Of a stretch of 10,821 nt of DNA, positions 1 to 8,191 are shown piece after piece (the first letter of the stretch is position 1; the number at the start of each line of letters is the position of its first letter). Source of the DNA: Kiloniellales bacterium (GTDB lineage: Bacteria; Pseudomonadota; Alphaproteobacteria; Kiloniellales; JAKSBE01); NCBI GenBank assembly GCA_030067055.1, contig JASJAL010000198.1, positions 1 through 10,821 on the forward strand, written 5' to 3'. The position numbers were made by a program, and so were the translations under genes. The notes beneath the pieces were generated by a model. It was not told the DNA's origin and searched no databases. It saw only the letters and a program-made list of their open reading frames with translations.

Positions 1-1118
1 CCGGCGGCCTGGGCGAAGGCGGCGGAGACCACCACGTTCTGGTCGAGGGCCCGCGACATGGCCTCGATCCGGGCGACCTCGTTGACCGCCGGCCCGACCA
101 CGGTGAAGTCCAGGCGGTCGCGCGAACCGATGTTGCCGAACTCGACCTCGCCCAGATGCAGGCCGAGGCCGAAGTCGGCCCAGGGCAGGCCCTTGCGCTC
201 CCGGTCGTCGCGCAAGGCGTCGCAGCGCTCCGTCATGGCGGCGGCGGCGTTGAGTGCCGCGCAGCAATTCGCCTCGTCGTCCTCGGCCTCCGAGAACATC
301 GCCAGGAAGCCGTCGCCGGTGAACTTCAGGACCTCGCCGTCGAACTCGTGCACGGTATTGACCATGCACTCGAAGTAGTCGTGCATCATGCCCAGCAGGC
401 GGTCGCGCGGCTGGCTGTCCGAGATCTTGGTGAAGCCGCGCAGGTCGCAGTACCAGAGAACCGCCCGCAAGGTCTCGCCGCCGCCGCGATTGACGCTGCC
501 GGTCATCACCCGGCGCCCGGCGGCACGCCCGAGGTAGGCGGTCACCACGCTCTCGAAGGCGCGCTGGTTGGCACTGCGGTTGACTGCTAGGGCCAGGGCC
601 GGGAAGAGCGCGTCCAGGGCCGCGATCTCCGCTTCGGTGAAGCCCTCGGGCCGGTCGGTCACCCAGGAAGAGATCAAGCGGTTGGTCGGGCCCGGACGGG
701 CCTCCTCCCCGAAGCGGATCTGTAGGGCGTAATAGTCGCTCGCCCCCTGTGCGCGGAAGTCGTTCAACAGGGGAAATCGAGTCGGCTGGTCGCTCTCCCA
801 GAGGCGTTCGCGCAGGCGCATCACATCGTGTCGCCACATATAGGCGAAGGGGATGCCGTCGAGCTCATTTTCCGTCGCGTCTGCCTCGCCGCGCAGCCAG
901 CCGCCCTCCTCCACTTCCTCGACGTCTTTGCGCCAGATGTAGAGGTATCCTTCGATGATCGGATGCAGGGTCGGCTGCGAGATGTTGGCTCGCCAGAGCC
1001 GGAAGCCGGCATCGGCCAGGCGCCGGCAAAAGCCGTCGAGCAGCCGCTGGATGCTGCCACCGCCGATCGCCTCGCTGATGATCCAGTTCTCGATCTCTAG
1101 GCGCTGATCCGCCTGCAT
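1..1118 (-). CDS. Class III adenylate/guanylate cyclase, C-terminus cut off by window edge
   Basis: This is a cytosolic nucleotide cyclase, most likely making cAMP from ATP. 372 codons are visible and the frame is still open at base 1. Residues 1-180 form a GAF-like N-terminal region with no membrane segment. The cyclase homology domain starts near residue 215. The expected catalytic residues are present: metal-binding Asp225 (CDLRGFT) and Asp269 (FTGDGF), adenine-selecting Lys265 and Asp337 (LDFTVVG), and the transition-state pair Asn346/Arg350 (VNEVARIE). Lys plus Asp at the purine-selecting positions favours ATP over GTP. The start is the ATG at 1118-1116, with AGAAGG about nine bases upstream. 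It lies downstream of pckA on the same strand, separated by a strong stem-loop, so co-transcription is doubtful. The domain call is firm; the physiological signal is unknown. Confidence 0.93.
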   Translation of the reverse strand, partial: MQADQRLEIENWIISEAIGGGSIQRLLDGFCRRLADAGFRLWRANISQPTLHPIIEGYLYIWRKDVEEVEEGGWLRGEADATENELDGIPFAYMWRHDVMRLRERLWESDQPTRFPLLNDFRAQGASDYYALQIRFGEEARPGPTNRLISSWVTDRPEGFTEAEIAALDALFPALALAVNRSANQRAFESVVTAYLGRAAGRRVMTGSVNRGGGETLRAVLWYCDLRGFTKISDSQPRDRLLGMMHDYFECMVNTVHEFDGEVLKFTGDGFLAMFSEAEDDEANCCAALNAAAAMTERCDALRDDRERKGLPWADFGLGLHLGEVEFGNIGSRDRLDFTVVGPAVNEVARIEAMSRALDQNVVVSAAFAQAA

Positions 1119-1161
1119 GGGCTCCGGCCTTCTCCGCTCGGGGCGTCTCGCCGCCCCGCCG

Positions 1162-1176
1162 GCGGGCTGCGCCCGC
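1162..1176. repeat. Short perfect GC hairpin upstream of the cyclase gene
   Basis: GCGGGC (1162-1167) and GCCCGC (1171-1176) form a 6-bp perfect stem with a 3-base loop in the leader of the cyclase gene. No T-run follows on either strand. It may be chance in such GC-rich DNA. Confidence 0.35.
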
Positions 1177-1191
1177 AGGACGACGGCCCAA

Positions 1192-1237
1192 ATCAAGACC
1201 GCCACAGACCGACTCGATCTGTGGCGTGAACCTTGAT
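1192..1237 (-). terminator. Composite stem-loop after pckA
   Basis: GCCACAGA (1201-1208) and TCTGTGGC (1218-1225) are a perfect 8-bp inverted repeat. With a G-U pair and flanking pairs it extends to about 12 bp. An outer arm, ATCAAG (1192-1197) with CTTGAT (1232-1237), encloses it. It starts eight bases after the pckA stop codon. On the minus strand only a weak T-rich stretch follows, so it may be an imperfect intrinsic terminator or an mRNA-stabilising 3' structure that lets some transcripts continue into the cyclase gene. Confidence 0.6.
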
Positions 1238-1244
1238 CCCTGCT

Positions 1245-2855
<1,611 letters not shown>

Positions 2856-3285
2856 GGCTTGCTACTCCCTTTGGCCCTGCCGGCCGCTGCTGAGCGCCAT
2901 GCGCGGATTCGGCAGCCGGATTTCCGAGGCGCAGTTCTAGGCCGCCCGTCGGGGCCGTGCAAGACGTTGCCGACGCCATCCGGGCGGTCCGGCCGGGCAG
3001 GGTCCAGGACTCCGGGGGCAGAGGCCGAAGGCGCGAAAAATAGGAAATTGATCATATTTCTCGGTCTCCGATGCCGGCCGTCAGACGATCCGCCGAAGAG
3101 CCCATATGGCCAGTTTTCGCAGAATTCAGCAAATATATAGCTTAGTACACATCCGAAAATTATTTGTAATCAATTTCACGGCCCCTTAACGCCATAAAAT
3201 TACATTGAGTGAAATGCATCACATATGAGCCCTTTATTTGAGGTCTTGGGGTTTCTTGGCATCGAAGAATGAAGCGGAGGGTCGG
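2856..3285. other. 430-bp divergent intergenic region
   Basis: No credible gene is visible between pckA (minus) and the first exported sensor gene (plus). Bases 2856-3030 are GC-rich like coding DNA. About 3030-3240 is clearly AT-rich and presumably holds promoters for both directions. It contains a small dyad, GAAAT (3044-3048) and ATTTC (3056-3060), around TGATCA. It also contains TATTTGTAAT (3161-3170) followed by TTAAC (3186-3190), which recurs in similar form upstream of the second sensor gene. I could not assign -35/-10 boxes with confidence. Confidence 0.55.
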
Positions 3286-3885
3286 ATGAAGAAATCAAGG
3301 AACATCGCCATCGTAGCCGCCTTTGCCTGCGGGCTTCTGGCCGGACCGGCCCTGGCGCTGGATCCGCATCTCGTGCCGGCCCGGGATTTCGCGTCTGCTT
3401 CGGTGGAGCGCCTGCTGAAGGATCCGGTGATCCTGCGCGCGATCAAGATGCACAACGCCCGCAGCGCCAAGCTCTCGCGGAGCGAGATCGAGTCCCTCGA
3501 CATCCAGTGGCGCCTCGAGACCGGCTCCCGCAACCGGCCGATGATCGACGCGGTCCTGCAGAGCGAGCTGTCGAAGTGCCTGATGCGCCTGAGGCAGGCC
3601 GCCGGCGGCCGGGTCACCGAAATCCAGGTCATGGACGCCCGCGGCATGCTCGTCGGCGTCGACCACGCCAACTCCGACTACTGGCAGGGCGACGAGGAGA
3701 AGTGGCGCAAGACCTTCCTGGCCGGCCCCGGCTCCGTCTTCGTCGACGACGTCGAGCATGACCCCTCGACCGACGCCTTCCAGTCCGAGGTCAGCTTTGC
3801 GGTGACCGATCCGGACAGCGGCGAGGTGATCGGCTCGATCACCTTCGGCATCGACATCGATAGGCTGGCGGCCAACGAGACGTGA
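3286..3885 (+). CDS. Exported PDC/Cache-type sensor-domain protein, paralog 1
   Basis: This is a predicted periplasmic, stand-alone sensor (ligand-binding) domain protein. The 199 residues begin with a Sec signal peptide (MKKSR, then a hydrophobic core, likely cleaved after ALA24). There is no other membrane segment and no output domain. The rest resembles the PDC/Cache fold, with the family-like stretch DYWQGDE (131-137), KTFLAGPGSVFVDDVEHD (142-159), STDAFQS (161-167) and the closing strand GEVIGSITFGIDIDRL. The chosen start is ATG 3286 with GGAGGG (3276-3281) just upstream; an upstream TTG at 3238 would spoil the signal peptide. The next gene encodes a same-length paralog, about half identical over the mature part and gapless by eye. 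Ligand and partner are unknown. It could serve a chemoreceptor, a histidine kinase or a cyclase encoded elsewhere. Confidence 0.88.
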   Translation: MKKSRNIAIVAAFACGLLAGPALALDPHLVPARDFASASVERLLKDPVILRAIKMHNARSAKLSRSEIESLDIQWRLETGSRNRPMIDAVLQSELSKCLMRLRQAAGGRVTEIQVMDARGMLVGVDHANSDYWQGDEEKWRKTFLAGPGSVFVDDVEHDPSTDAFQSEVSFAVTDPDSGEVIGSITFGIDIDRLAANET

Positions 3886-3899
3886 GGGAGGCGGCGGGC

Positions 3900-3927
3900 G
3901 GCGCGGCCGGTTCGATCGGCCCGCGCC
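3900..3927 (+). terminator. First hairpin after sensor paralog 1
   Basis: GGCGCGG (3900-3906) pairs with CCGCGCC (3921-3927). Inside it, CCG pairs with CGG across a one-base bulge. It starts 14 bases after the stop codon. No T-run follows, so it may act as an mRNA 3' stabiliser or an atypical terminator. Confidence 0.5.
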
Positions 3928-3945
3928 ACCCCGCCGAGCGACTGC

Positions 3946-3969
3946 CGGCCTGGGGGGTAGCCCAGGCCG
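3946..3969 (+). terminator. Second hairpin after sensor paralog 1
   Basis: CGGCCTGGG (3946-3954) and CCCAGGCCG (3961-3969) form a perfect 9-bp stem with a 6-base loop. With the hairpin just before it, this gives two stacked stem-loops between the sensor genes, suggesting that the two genes are mostly separate transcripts. It lacks a clear T-tract. Confidence 0.55.
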
Positions 3970-4016
3970 CTGAAATCAAGAGCCGATTTAATCTGCGGGC
4001 TTCTGCGCGCGGAATG

Positions 4017-4051
4017 TATCTGTAATTGACCGCGACTTAACCACTCCTTAA
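4017..4051 (+). promoter_or_regulatory. CtrA-like site (TTAA-N7-TTAA) and shared upstream element of sensor paralog 2
   Basis: TTAA at 4037-4040 and TTAA at 4048-4051 are exactly seven bases apart, the spacing of the binding site for the cell-cycle/motility regulator CtrA. Just before lies TATCTGTAAT (4017-4026), nearly the same as TATTTGTAAT upstream of paralog 1. The element is about 100 bases before the start codon, in a locally AT-rich stretch. The spacing is seen directly; binding by CtrA is inference. Confidence 0.5.
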
Positions 4052-4153
4052 TAATACTTCGATTGACTATTTGGGAACATCGAATTTGGCGGCCATCATT
4101 GTTTCGGTGGCTTTCGTCACTTGGAGACTTCCGCGTTTACTGGGGGATTCCCG

Positions 4154-4753
4154 ATGACCCATCCTTTCCGCGGCCTGGTCCTGGCCGGCTGCTTTCTCGG
4201 CCTGCTGACCGGCGCCACGCAGGCGGCAGAACAACACGTCGAGCCGATGAAGAACTTCGCCAACGCGACGGTGAAGCAGTGGATCAGCGAGCCGGTAATG
4301 ATCAGCGCGATCAAGGCGCAGAACGACCGCTACGCCAACCTGACCCAATCGCAGATCGACGGCATGGACATCCAATGGCGCACCGAGACCGTGCTCAGCC
4401 GGAAGCCGCTGATCAATCAGGTCTCCGGCAACCCGCTGTCGAAGCGCCTGATGGAGCTGAAAGCCGCGACCAACGGCGTGGTCACCGAGATCTTCGTCAT
4501 GGACAACCGGGGCATGAACGTCGCCATCAGCGACGTGACCTCCGACTACTGGCAGGGCGACGAGGACAAGTGGCAGAAGACCTTCCTCGTCGGTCCCGGC
4601 ACTGTCTTCGTCGATGCGGTCGAGCACGACGCCTCGACCGACAGCTTCCAGTCCCAGCTCAGCATGTCGATCTCCGATCCGGCGACCGGGCAGGTGATCG
4701 GCGCGATCACCCTGGGCATCAACGTCGACCGGCTGAACGCCGTCGGCCTCTAG
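4154..4753 (+). CDS. Exported PDC/Cache-type sensor-domain protein, paralog 2
   Basis: This is a predicted periplasmic sensor-domain protein of 199 residues, the same length as the preceding paralog and alignable to it without gaps (92 of 175 mature positions identical by hand count). The signal peptide runs from MTHPFR through a hydrophobic core and is likely cut after TQA24. LAGC at 10-13 resembles a lipobox, but it lies so early that only a very short hydrophobic stretch precedes it, so lipidation is doubtful. Shared motifs are DIQWR (72-76), SDYWQGDEDKW (130-140), KTFLVGPGTVFVDAVEHD (142-159) and VIGAITLGINVDRL. The start is ATG 4154 with a G-rich Shine-Dalgarno (GGGGGA, 4142-4147); the TTG at 4121 is less likely. 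The differing N-termini and the central 80-100 region suggest ligand divergence after duplication. There is no output domain; the partner is unknown. Confidence 0.88.
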   Translation: MTHPFRGLVLAGCFLGLLTGATQAAEQHVEPMKNFANATVKQWISEPVMISAIKAQNDRYANLTQSQIDGMDIQWRTETVLSRKPLINQVSGNPLSKRLMELKAATNGVVTEIFVMDNRGMNVAISDVTSDYWQGDEDKWQKTFLVGPGTVFVDAVEHDASTDSFQSQLSMSISDPATGQVIGAITLGINVDRLNAVGL

Positions 4754-4761
4754 AACGCGCT

Positions 4762-4809
4762 CAGGACAGCTTCGGGGCCGTTGCCGGTGGCAGCGGCCCC
4801 GTGGTCCTG
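4762..4809. terminator. Large bidirectional hairpin between convergent genes
   Basis: GGGGCCGTTGCC (4774-4785) pairs with GGCAGCGGCCCC (4789-4800): 12 bp with a single G-U pair and a 3-base loop. An outer arm, CAGGAC (4762-4767) with GTCCTG (4804-4809), encloses it. It lies in the 76-bp gap between the sensor gene and the convergent HugZ-like gene, where one symmetric structure can end transcripts from both sides. No strong T-run is seen on either strand. Confidence 0.65.
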
Positions 4810-4829
4810 CGCGGCCCGGCCGCTCCGGC

Positions 4830-5567
4830 TTAGCTTTCTGAGCGCCTTGCCGCCTTGGTCAGCCGGACCAGCTCGACCCGGCAGGACTCCGCGTCCCGGA
4901 CCGGCTTCTGAAACGAGCCGCGGGCGAGGCTGCGGCCGAGCCTGAGGTCGAAGCCTTCCGGGTCGACCCCGGCCAGGCACCAGCCTTCGCCGCTCAGGCC
5001 CAGGATATGCTTGGCGATCAGCGCGACGGCGTCGGCGTGGTCCTCGTTCATGTGGGCAACGATCTCGCCCTCGGCCGCAGCCAGCGCGGCCGGCGCCGGG
5101 CCAAGGTTCAGATCCTCGACATCCAGCCAGTGAATTCGGCCGAAGCCCGCCACCAGGTGGGCGGCTTCGGGCTCGACCCGGTAGAGCTGGAAGTCGCCGA
5201 AGCCGGCATAGGTCGCCGCCGAGGGGTGGCGGGCCACGAAGCGGTCGAGCAGCGCCGGGTCGCGGATCACCGCGGCGCGGCCCTGCAGCGATGCCCGGGC
5301 CCCGGTCAGGGGCTCCTGCTCCGGCCGGTGGCCGTCGATCAGAAGCGACACGCGCGGGTCGGCGGCGATGTTCTTGCTGTGGTCTGCGAGGTCGGAGAGC
5401 AGCATCAGGGGCGCTCCGGCATGGTCGCAGGCCAGCAGCACCAGCGAGGCATAGGGCCCCTGATCTCCACCGCGCTGCAGCACGGTCGCCAGGGCGGCGG
5501 TCTCGGCCCGGCGCAGCAGGTCCCTGACGACCTCCCCCGGCCGGGCTTTCGGATTCGGTTGCTCCAT
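4830..5567 (-). CDS. HugZ-like/pyridoxamine 5'-phosphate oxidase-fold protein with C-terminal DUF2470-type domain
   Basis: This is a soluble cytosolic protein of 245 residues. Residues 10-145 look like the split-barrel flavin-binding fold of the pyridoxamine-phosphate-oxidase superfamily (LLRRAETAALATV, then LLSDLADHSKNIAADPRVSLLIDG, then the RASLQGRA strand). Residues 165-240 match the C-terminal domain found in HugZ-type haem-utilisation proteins (EIVAHMNEDHADAV with the HMNEDH motif at 172-177, then GVDPEGFDLRL). HugZ proteins bind and degrade haem, but many relatives of this two-domain form are uncharacterised, so haem turnover is only a possibility; no haem-uptake gene is nearby. The start is ATG 5567 with no strong Shine-Dalgarno. 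It is divergent from chvI and convergent with the second sensor gene. Confidence 0.85.
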   Translation of the reverse strand: MEQPNPKARPGEVVRDLLRRAETAALATVLQRGGDQGPYASLVLLACDHAGAPLMLLSDLADHSKNIAADPRVSLLIDGHRPEQEPLTGARASLQGRAAVIRDPALLDRFVARHPSAATYAGFGDFQLYRVEPEAAHLVAGFGRIHWLDVEDLNLGPAPAALAAAEGEIVAHMNEDHADAVALIAKHILGLSGEGWCLAGVDPEGFDLRLGRSLARGSFQKPVRDAESCRVELVRLTKAARRSES

Positions 5568-5583
5568 AGGGTTAACTACTGGC

Positions 5584-5637
5584 CCCCGGTCTGACCGGGG
5601 TCAAGGGCCGCGTCTGGATCGGCGCCCGGTGACCGGG
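5584..5637. promoter_or_regulatory. Two CCCGGT/ACCGGG palindromes in the hugZ-like/chvI divergent region
   Basis: CCCCGGT-ctg-ACCGGGG (5584-5600) and CCCGGT-g-ACCGGG (5625-5637) are two similar palindromes about 40 bases apart, in the 189-bp gap between divergent genes. GCGCCC (5622-5627) and GGGCGC (5641-5646) partly overlap the second. They could be operator copies or RNA hairpins. No known regulator is assigned. Confidence 0.4.
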
Positions 5638-5651
5638 AAAGGGCGCGACAA

Positions 5652-5691
5652 TGCCCCCGGACTGCCCCAAAGCGGCCACAGTCCCCGGGCA
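5652..5691 (+). repeat. Interrupted 13-bp dyad in the chvI upstream region
   Basis: TGCCCCCGGACTG (5652-5664) and CAGTCCCCGGGCA (5679-5691) pair over 11 of 13 positions, with two central mismatches and a 14-base loop. It ends 65 bases before the chvI start, so it may lie in the chvI leader RNA or act as a protein-binding dyad. Confidence 0.4.
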
Positions 5692-5756
5692 AGAAAGCGG
5701 CTCTGGCAATTCCCACGCGTTCTGCCTAAATGGATGACAGATAAGGAAGGGCAGCC

Positions 5757-6458
5757 ATGCAGCCTACCATTGCCCTGGTCGACGACGACCGCAACATCCT
5801 GGCGTCGGTGTCCATCGCCCTCGAAGCCGAGGGCTTCAAGGTGCGGACCTACACGGACGGGTCGGAGGCCCTGCGGGCCTTCCAGGCCAGCCCAGTGGAC
5901 CTGGCGATCCTCGACATCAAGATGCCCCGGATGGACGGCATGGAGCTGCTCGGCCATCTGCGGAAATCCTCCACCCTGCCGGTAATCTTCCTGACCTCGA
6001 AGGACGACGAGGTGGACGAGGTTCTCGGCTTGCGGATGGGCGCCGACGACTACATCACCAAGCCCTTTTCCCAGCGTCTTCTGATCGAGCGAATCCGGGC
6101 GCTGCTGCGACGCGAGAAGCTGTCACAGGACGACGCGACCGAAGTCAGCACCGAGAAACCCTTGTCGCGCGGCGATCTTATGCTGGATCCCGCTCGGCAC
6201 CTTTGCACTTGGAAGGGTCAAGCGGTTAATCTCACCGTCACCGAGTTCCTGATTCTCAAGGCCCTGGCCCAGCGCCCCGGGCACGTCAAGAACCGCGATC
6301 AACTGATGGACGCGGCCTACGGTGAGCACATCTACGTTGACGACCGGACGATTGACAGCCATATCAAGCGGTTACGAAAGAAGTTCAAGGTCGTCGAAGA
6401 CGACTTTACGCAGATCGAAACGCTTTACGGCGTCGGCTATCGCTACAAGGACGCCTAA
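5757..6458 (+). CDS. chvI: Response regulator ChvI
   Basis: This OmpR/PhoB-type transcription regulator pairs with the sensor kinase encoded next. It has 233 residues. The receiver domain (1-120) has acidic Asp9/Asp10, phospho-acceptor Asp53 ([12 protein letters not shown]), switch Thr80 (FLTSKDD) and Lys102 (TKPF). The winged-helix DNA-binding domain (135-232) includes [12 protein letters not shown], the recognition-helix region [14 protein letters not shown], and the closing [28 protein letters not shown] and the HPr-kinase/PTS genes downstream identify it as ChvI rather than another OmpR member. In rhizobia and Agrobacterium, ChvG-ChvI controls acid and envelope stress, exopolysaccharide and motility genes. 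The start ATG has GGAAGG (5745-5750) upstream. Confidence 0.95.
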   Translation: MQPTIALVDDDRNILASVSIALEAEGFKVRTYTDGSEALRAFQASPVDLAILDIKMPRMDGMELLGHLRKSSTLPVIFLTSKDDEVDEVLGLRMGADDYITKPFSQRLLIERIRALLRREKLSQDDATEVSTEKPLSRGDLMLDPARHLCTWKGQAVNLTVTEFLILKALAQRPGHVKNRDQLMDAAYGEHIYVDDRTIDSHIKRLRKKFKVVEDDFTQIETLYGVGYRYKDA

Positions 6459-6464
6459 ACCAGG

Positions 6465-6481
6465 GGCGGCGGACCGCCGCC
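6465..6481 (+). other. Perfect hairpin between chvI and chvG
   Basis: GGCGGCG (6465-6471) and CGCCGCC (6475-6481) form a 7-bp perfect stem with loop GAC, filling most of the 33-bp gap. The chvG Shine-Dalgarno (AAGGGG) starts four bases after it. It could attenuate transcription, be an RNA processing site, or hinder ribosome access and so lower ChvG relative to ChvI. Confidence 0.5.
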
Positions 6482-6491
6482 TTCAAGGGGG

Positions 6492-8180
6492 ATGACGGCG
6501 GAAAGCGAGATCAAGCCACTGCTCGTCCCGCGGGCGGAGGCCGAAAACGTCAGCGAAAGCGCCGAGCAACCGCAGGCGCGCCGGGGCGGGCGTTTGCCGA
6601 TCCTGGGCTCGCCGCTGACCCGTCGGATCCTGACCCTGAATGTTCTGGTGCTGCTGATCCCGGTGCTCGGGCTGCTACACCTCGAGCAGTTTCGCGACAG
6701 CCTGGTCGAGGCCGAGTTGGAGGCCTTGAACGTGCAGGGCCGGGCCTTCTCGCTCTCCCTGGCCGGCGGCGCGGTCGTCGTCAGCCCCAGCGGCGAGGAG
6801 TCGATCCTCCCCGAGGCCACCCGCAACGTGATGCGTATCCTGCTGCCCGGCTCCGGCGTCCGGGCCCGGCTCTTCGACCGGGGCGGCAACCTGGTCGCGG
6901 ATTCCTTCCGTCTGACCGGCAAAGGCGGTCAGGTGCACGTGGTCGAACTGGCGCCCCTCGACGGCGGCTCGGCGGTCTCGCGAACGCTGAGCCGGATGCT
7001 CGACCGGGCCATCGACTGGTTGCCCGGCGTCGACCACCTTCCGGTCTACTACGAGGCGCCTGTGCAGCGCGCCACCGACTACGACGAGGTCGCCAACGTG
7101 CTTCGGGTCGGCCGCGGCGGCGGCATGGCTCGGGTCGGCCGGCGCGGTGGGCTGGTGCTCTCGGCGGCGGTTCCGGTGCAGCGCTACCGACAGGTGCTGG
7201 GCGCCCTGATGCTGTCCAAGGACGGCAGCGACATCGAGGCGGCGGTGCGGCATCGCCGCCGCGACATCCTCCTGGTCTTCGCGATCGCGCTCGGCGTGAC
7301 GATCCTGCTGTCGATCTATCTCGCCAACACCATCGCCCGGCCGGTGCAGCGCCTCGCGGAAGCCGCCGACCGGGTCCGGCACGCCAAGGGCCGCCAGGTC
7401 GAGATCCCGGATATGTCGCATCGCCGCGACGAGGTCGGCGAGCTCTCGGCCGCCCTGATCGACATGACCGAGTCGCTCTGGACCCGGTTGGACGCGATCG
7501 AGCGCTTCGCCGCCGACGTGGCGCACGAGATCAAGAATCCTTTGACCTCGGTGCGCAGCGCCGTGGAAACGGTGGCCCGGGTCGACGATCCGGAGCAGCA
7601 AAAGAAGCTGATGAGCATCATCCTCGATGACGTCCAGCGCCTGGATCGCCTGATCAGCGACATCTCCGACGCCTCCCGGCTCGACGCCGAGTTGTCGCGG
7701 GCGCAGACCGAGTCGGTCGACTTGGCTCAGCTTCTGGGTGCGCTGTCGGAGACCTACGATGCCGTGATCGAGCAGAAGAAGCTCAAGTTCGAACTCGGCC
7801 TGCCGACCCGAGATTTGGTGGTGCAGGGCATTGAGGGCCGTCTGGGCCAGGTCTTCCGCAATCTGATCAGCAACGCGATTTCCTTCAGCCCGGCGGGCGG
7901 AACGATCCGGCTTCAGGTGCGTCCGCAGTCGGGCGTCGTCGAAATACTGGTCGATGACGAGGGGCCGGGAATCCCCGAGACCAAGCTGGCGGCGATCTTC
8001 GATCGCTTCTACAGCGAGCGGCCCAGCGACGAGAAATTCGGGACCCACTCGGGCCTCGGCCTGTCGATCTCCAAGCAGATCATCGAGGCCTTGGGCGGCC
8101 AGATCGCGGCCGAGAACCGGCGAAACTCGGACGGCGCGGTCGTCGGCGCCCGTTTCCGCGTGCGCCTGCCGCTCGATTGA
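6492..8180 (+). CDS. chvG: Sensor histidine kinase ChvG
   Basis: This inner-membrane histidine kinase phosphorylates ChvI. It has 562 residues. There is a cytosolic tail of about 44 residues, TM1 (46-64), a periplasmic sensor region (65-257) of the ChvG/ExoS kind, TM2 (258-280), a HAMP-like linker (281-335), and an HWE-unlike standard HisKA with AHEIKNPLTSVRSAVET (H345). The ATPase domain has an N-box Asn457/Asn461 (FRNLISNAISFSP), G1 DDEGPGIP (488-495), F-box FDRFYSERP, and G2 GLGLSISKQI (521-530). In rhizobia the periplasmic part is held inactive by ExoR; no exoR is visible here. The only obvious start, ATG 6492, has AAGGGG almost touching it, a short spacing that may limit translation. It may overlap the next gene if that uses TTG 8177. 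Confidence 0.95.
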   Translation: MTAESEIKPLLVPRAEAENVSESAEQPQARRGGRLPILGSPLTRRILTLNVLVLLIPVLGLLHLEQFRDSLVEAELEALNVQGRAFSLSLAGGAVVVSPSGEESILPEATRNVMRILLPGSGVRARLFDRGGNLVADSFRLTGKGGQVHVVELAPLDGGSAVSRTLSRMLDRAIDWLPGVDHLPVYYEAPVQRATDYDEVANVLRVGRGGGMARVGRRGGLVLSAAVPVQRYRQVLGALMLSKDGSDIEAAVRHRRRDILLVFAIALGVTILLSIYLANTIARPVQRLAEAADRVRHAKGRQVEIPDMSHRRDEVGELSAALIDMTESLWTRLDAIERFAADVAHEIKNPLTSVRSAVETVARVDDPEQQKKLMSIILDDVQRLDRLISDISDASRLDAELSRAQTESVDLAQLLGALSETYDAVIEQKKLKFELGLPTRDLVVQGIEGRLGQVFRNLISNAISFSPAGGTIRLQVRPQSGVVEILVDDEGPGIPETKLAAIFDRFYSERPSDEKFGTHSGLGLSISKQIIEALGGQIAAENRRNSDGAVVGARFRVRLPLD

Positions 8181-8191
8181 CCGCAGCTTCC

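Noticed and set aside
3195..3227. TAAAAT and CATATG as -10 boxes for sensor gene 1
   Set aside because: No -35 sequence lies at the right distance, so the assignment would be guesswork.
4184..4195. LAGC in the signal peptide of sensor paralog 2 as a lipobox
   Set aside because: The Cys is at residue 13 with only about six hydrophobic residues before it, and the hydrophobic core continues past it. The paralog lacks a proper lipobox at the same place, so an ordinary cleaved signal is more likely.
5703..5728. Sigma-54-like TGGCA upstream of chvI
   Set aside because: The TTGC half is missing at the required spacing.
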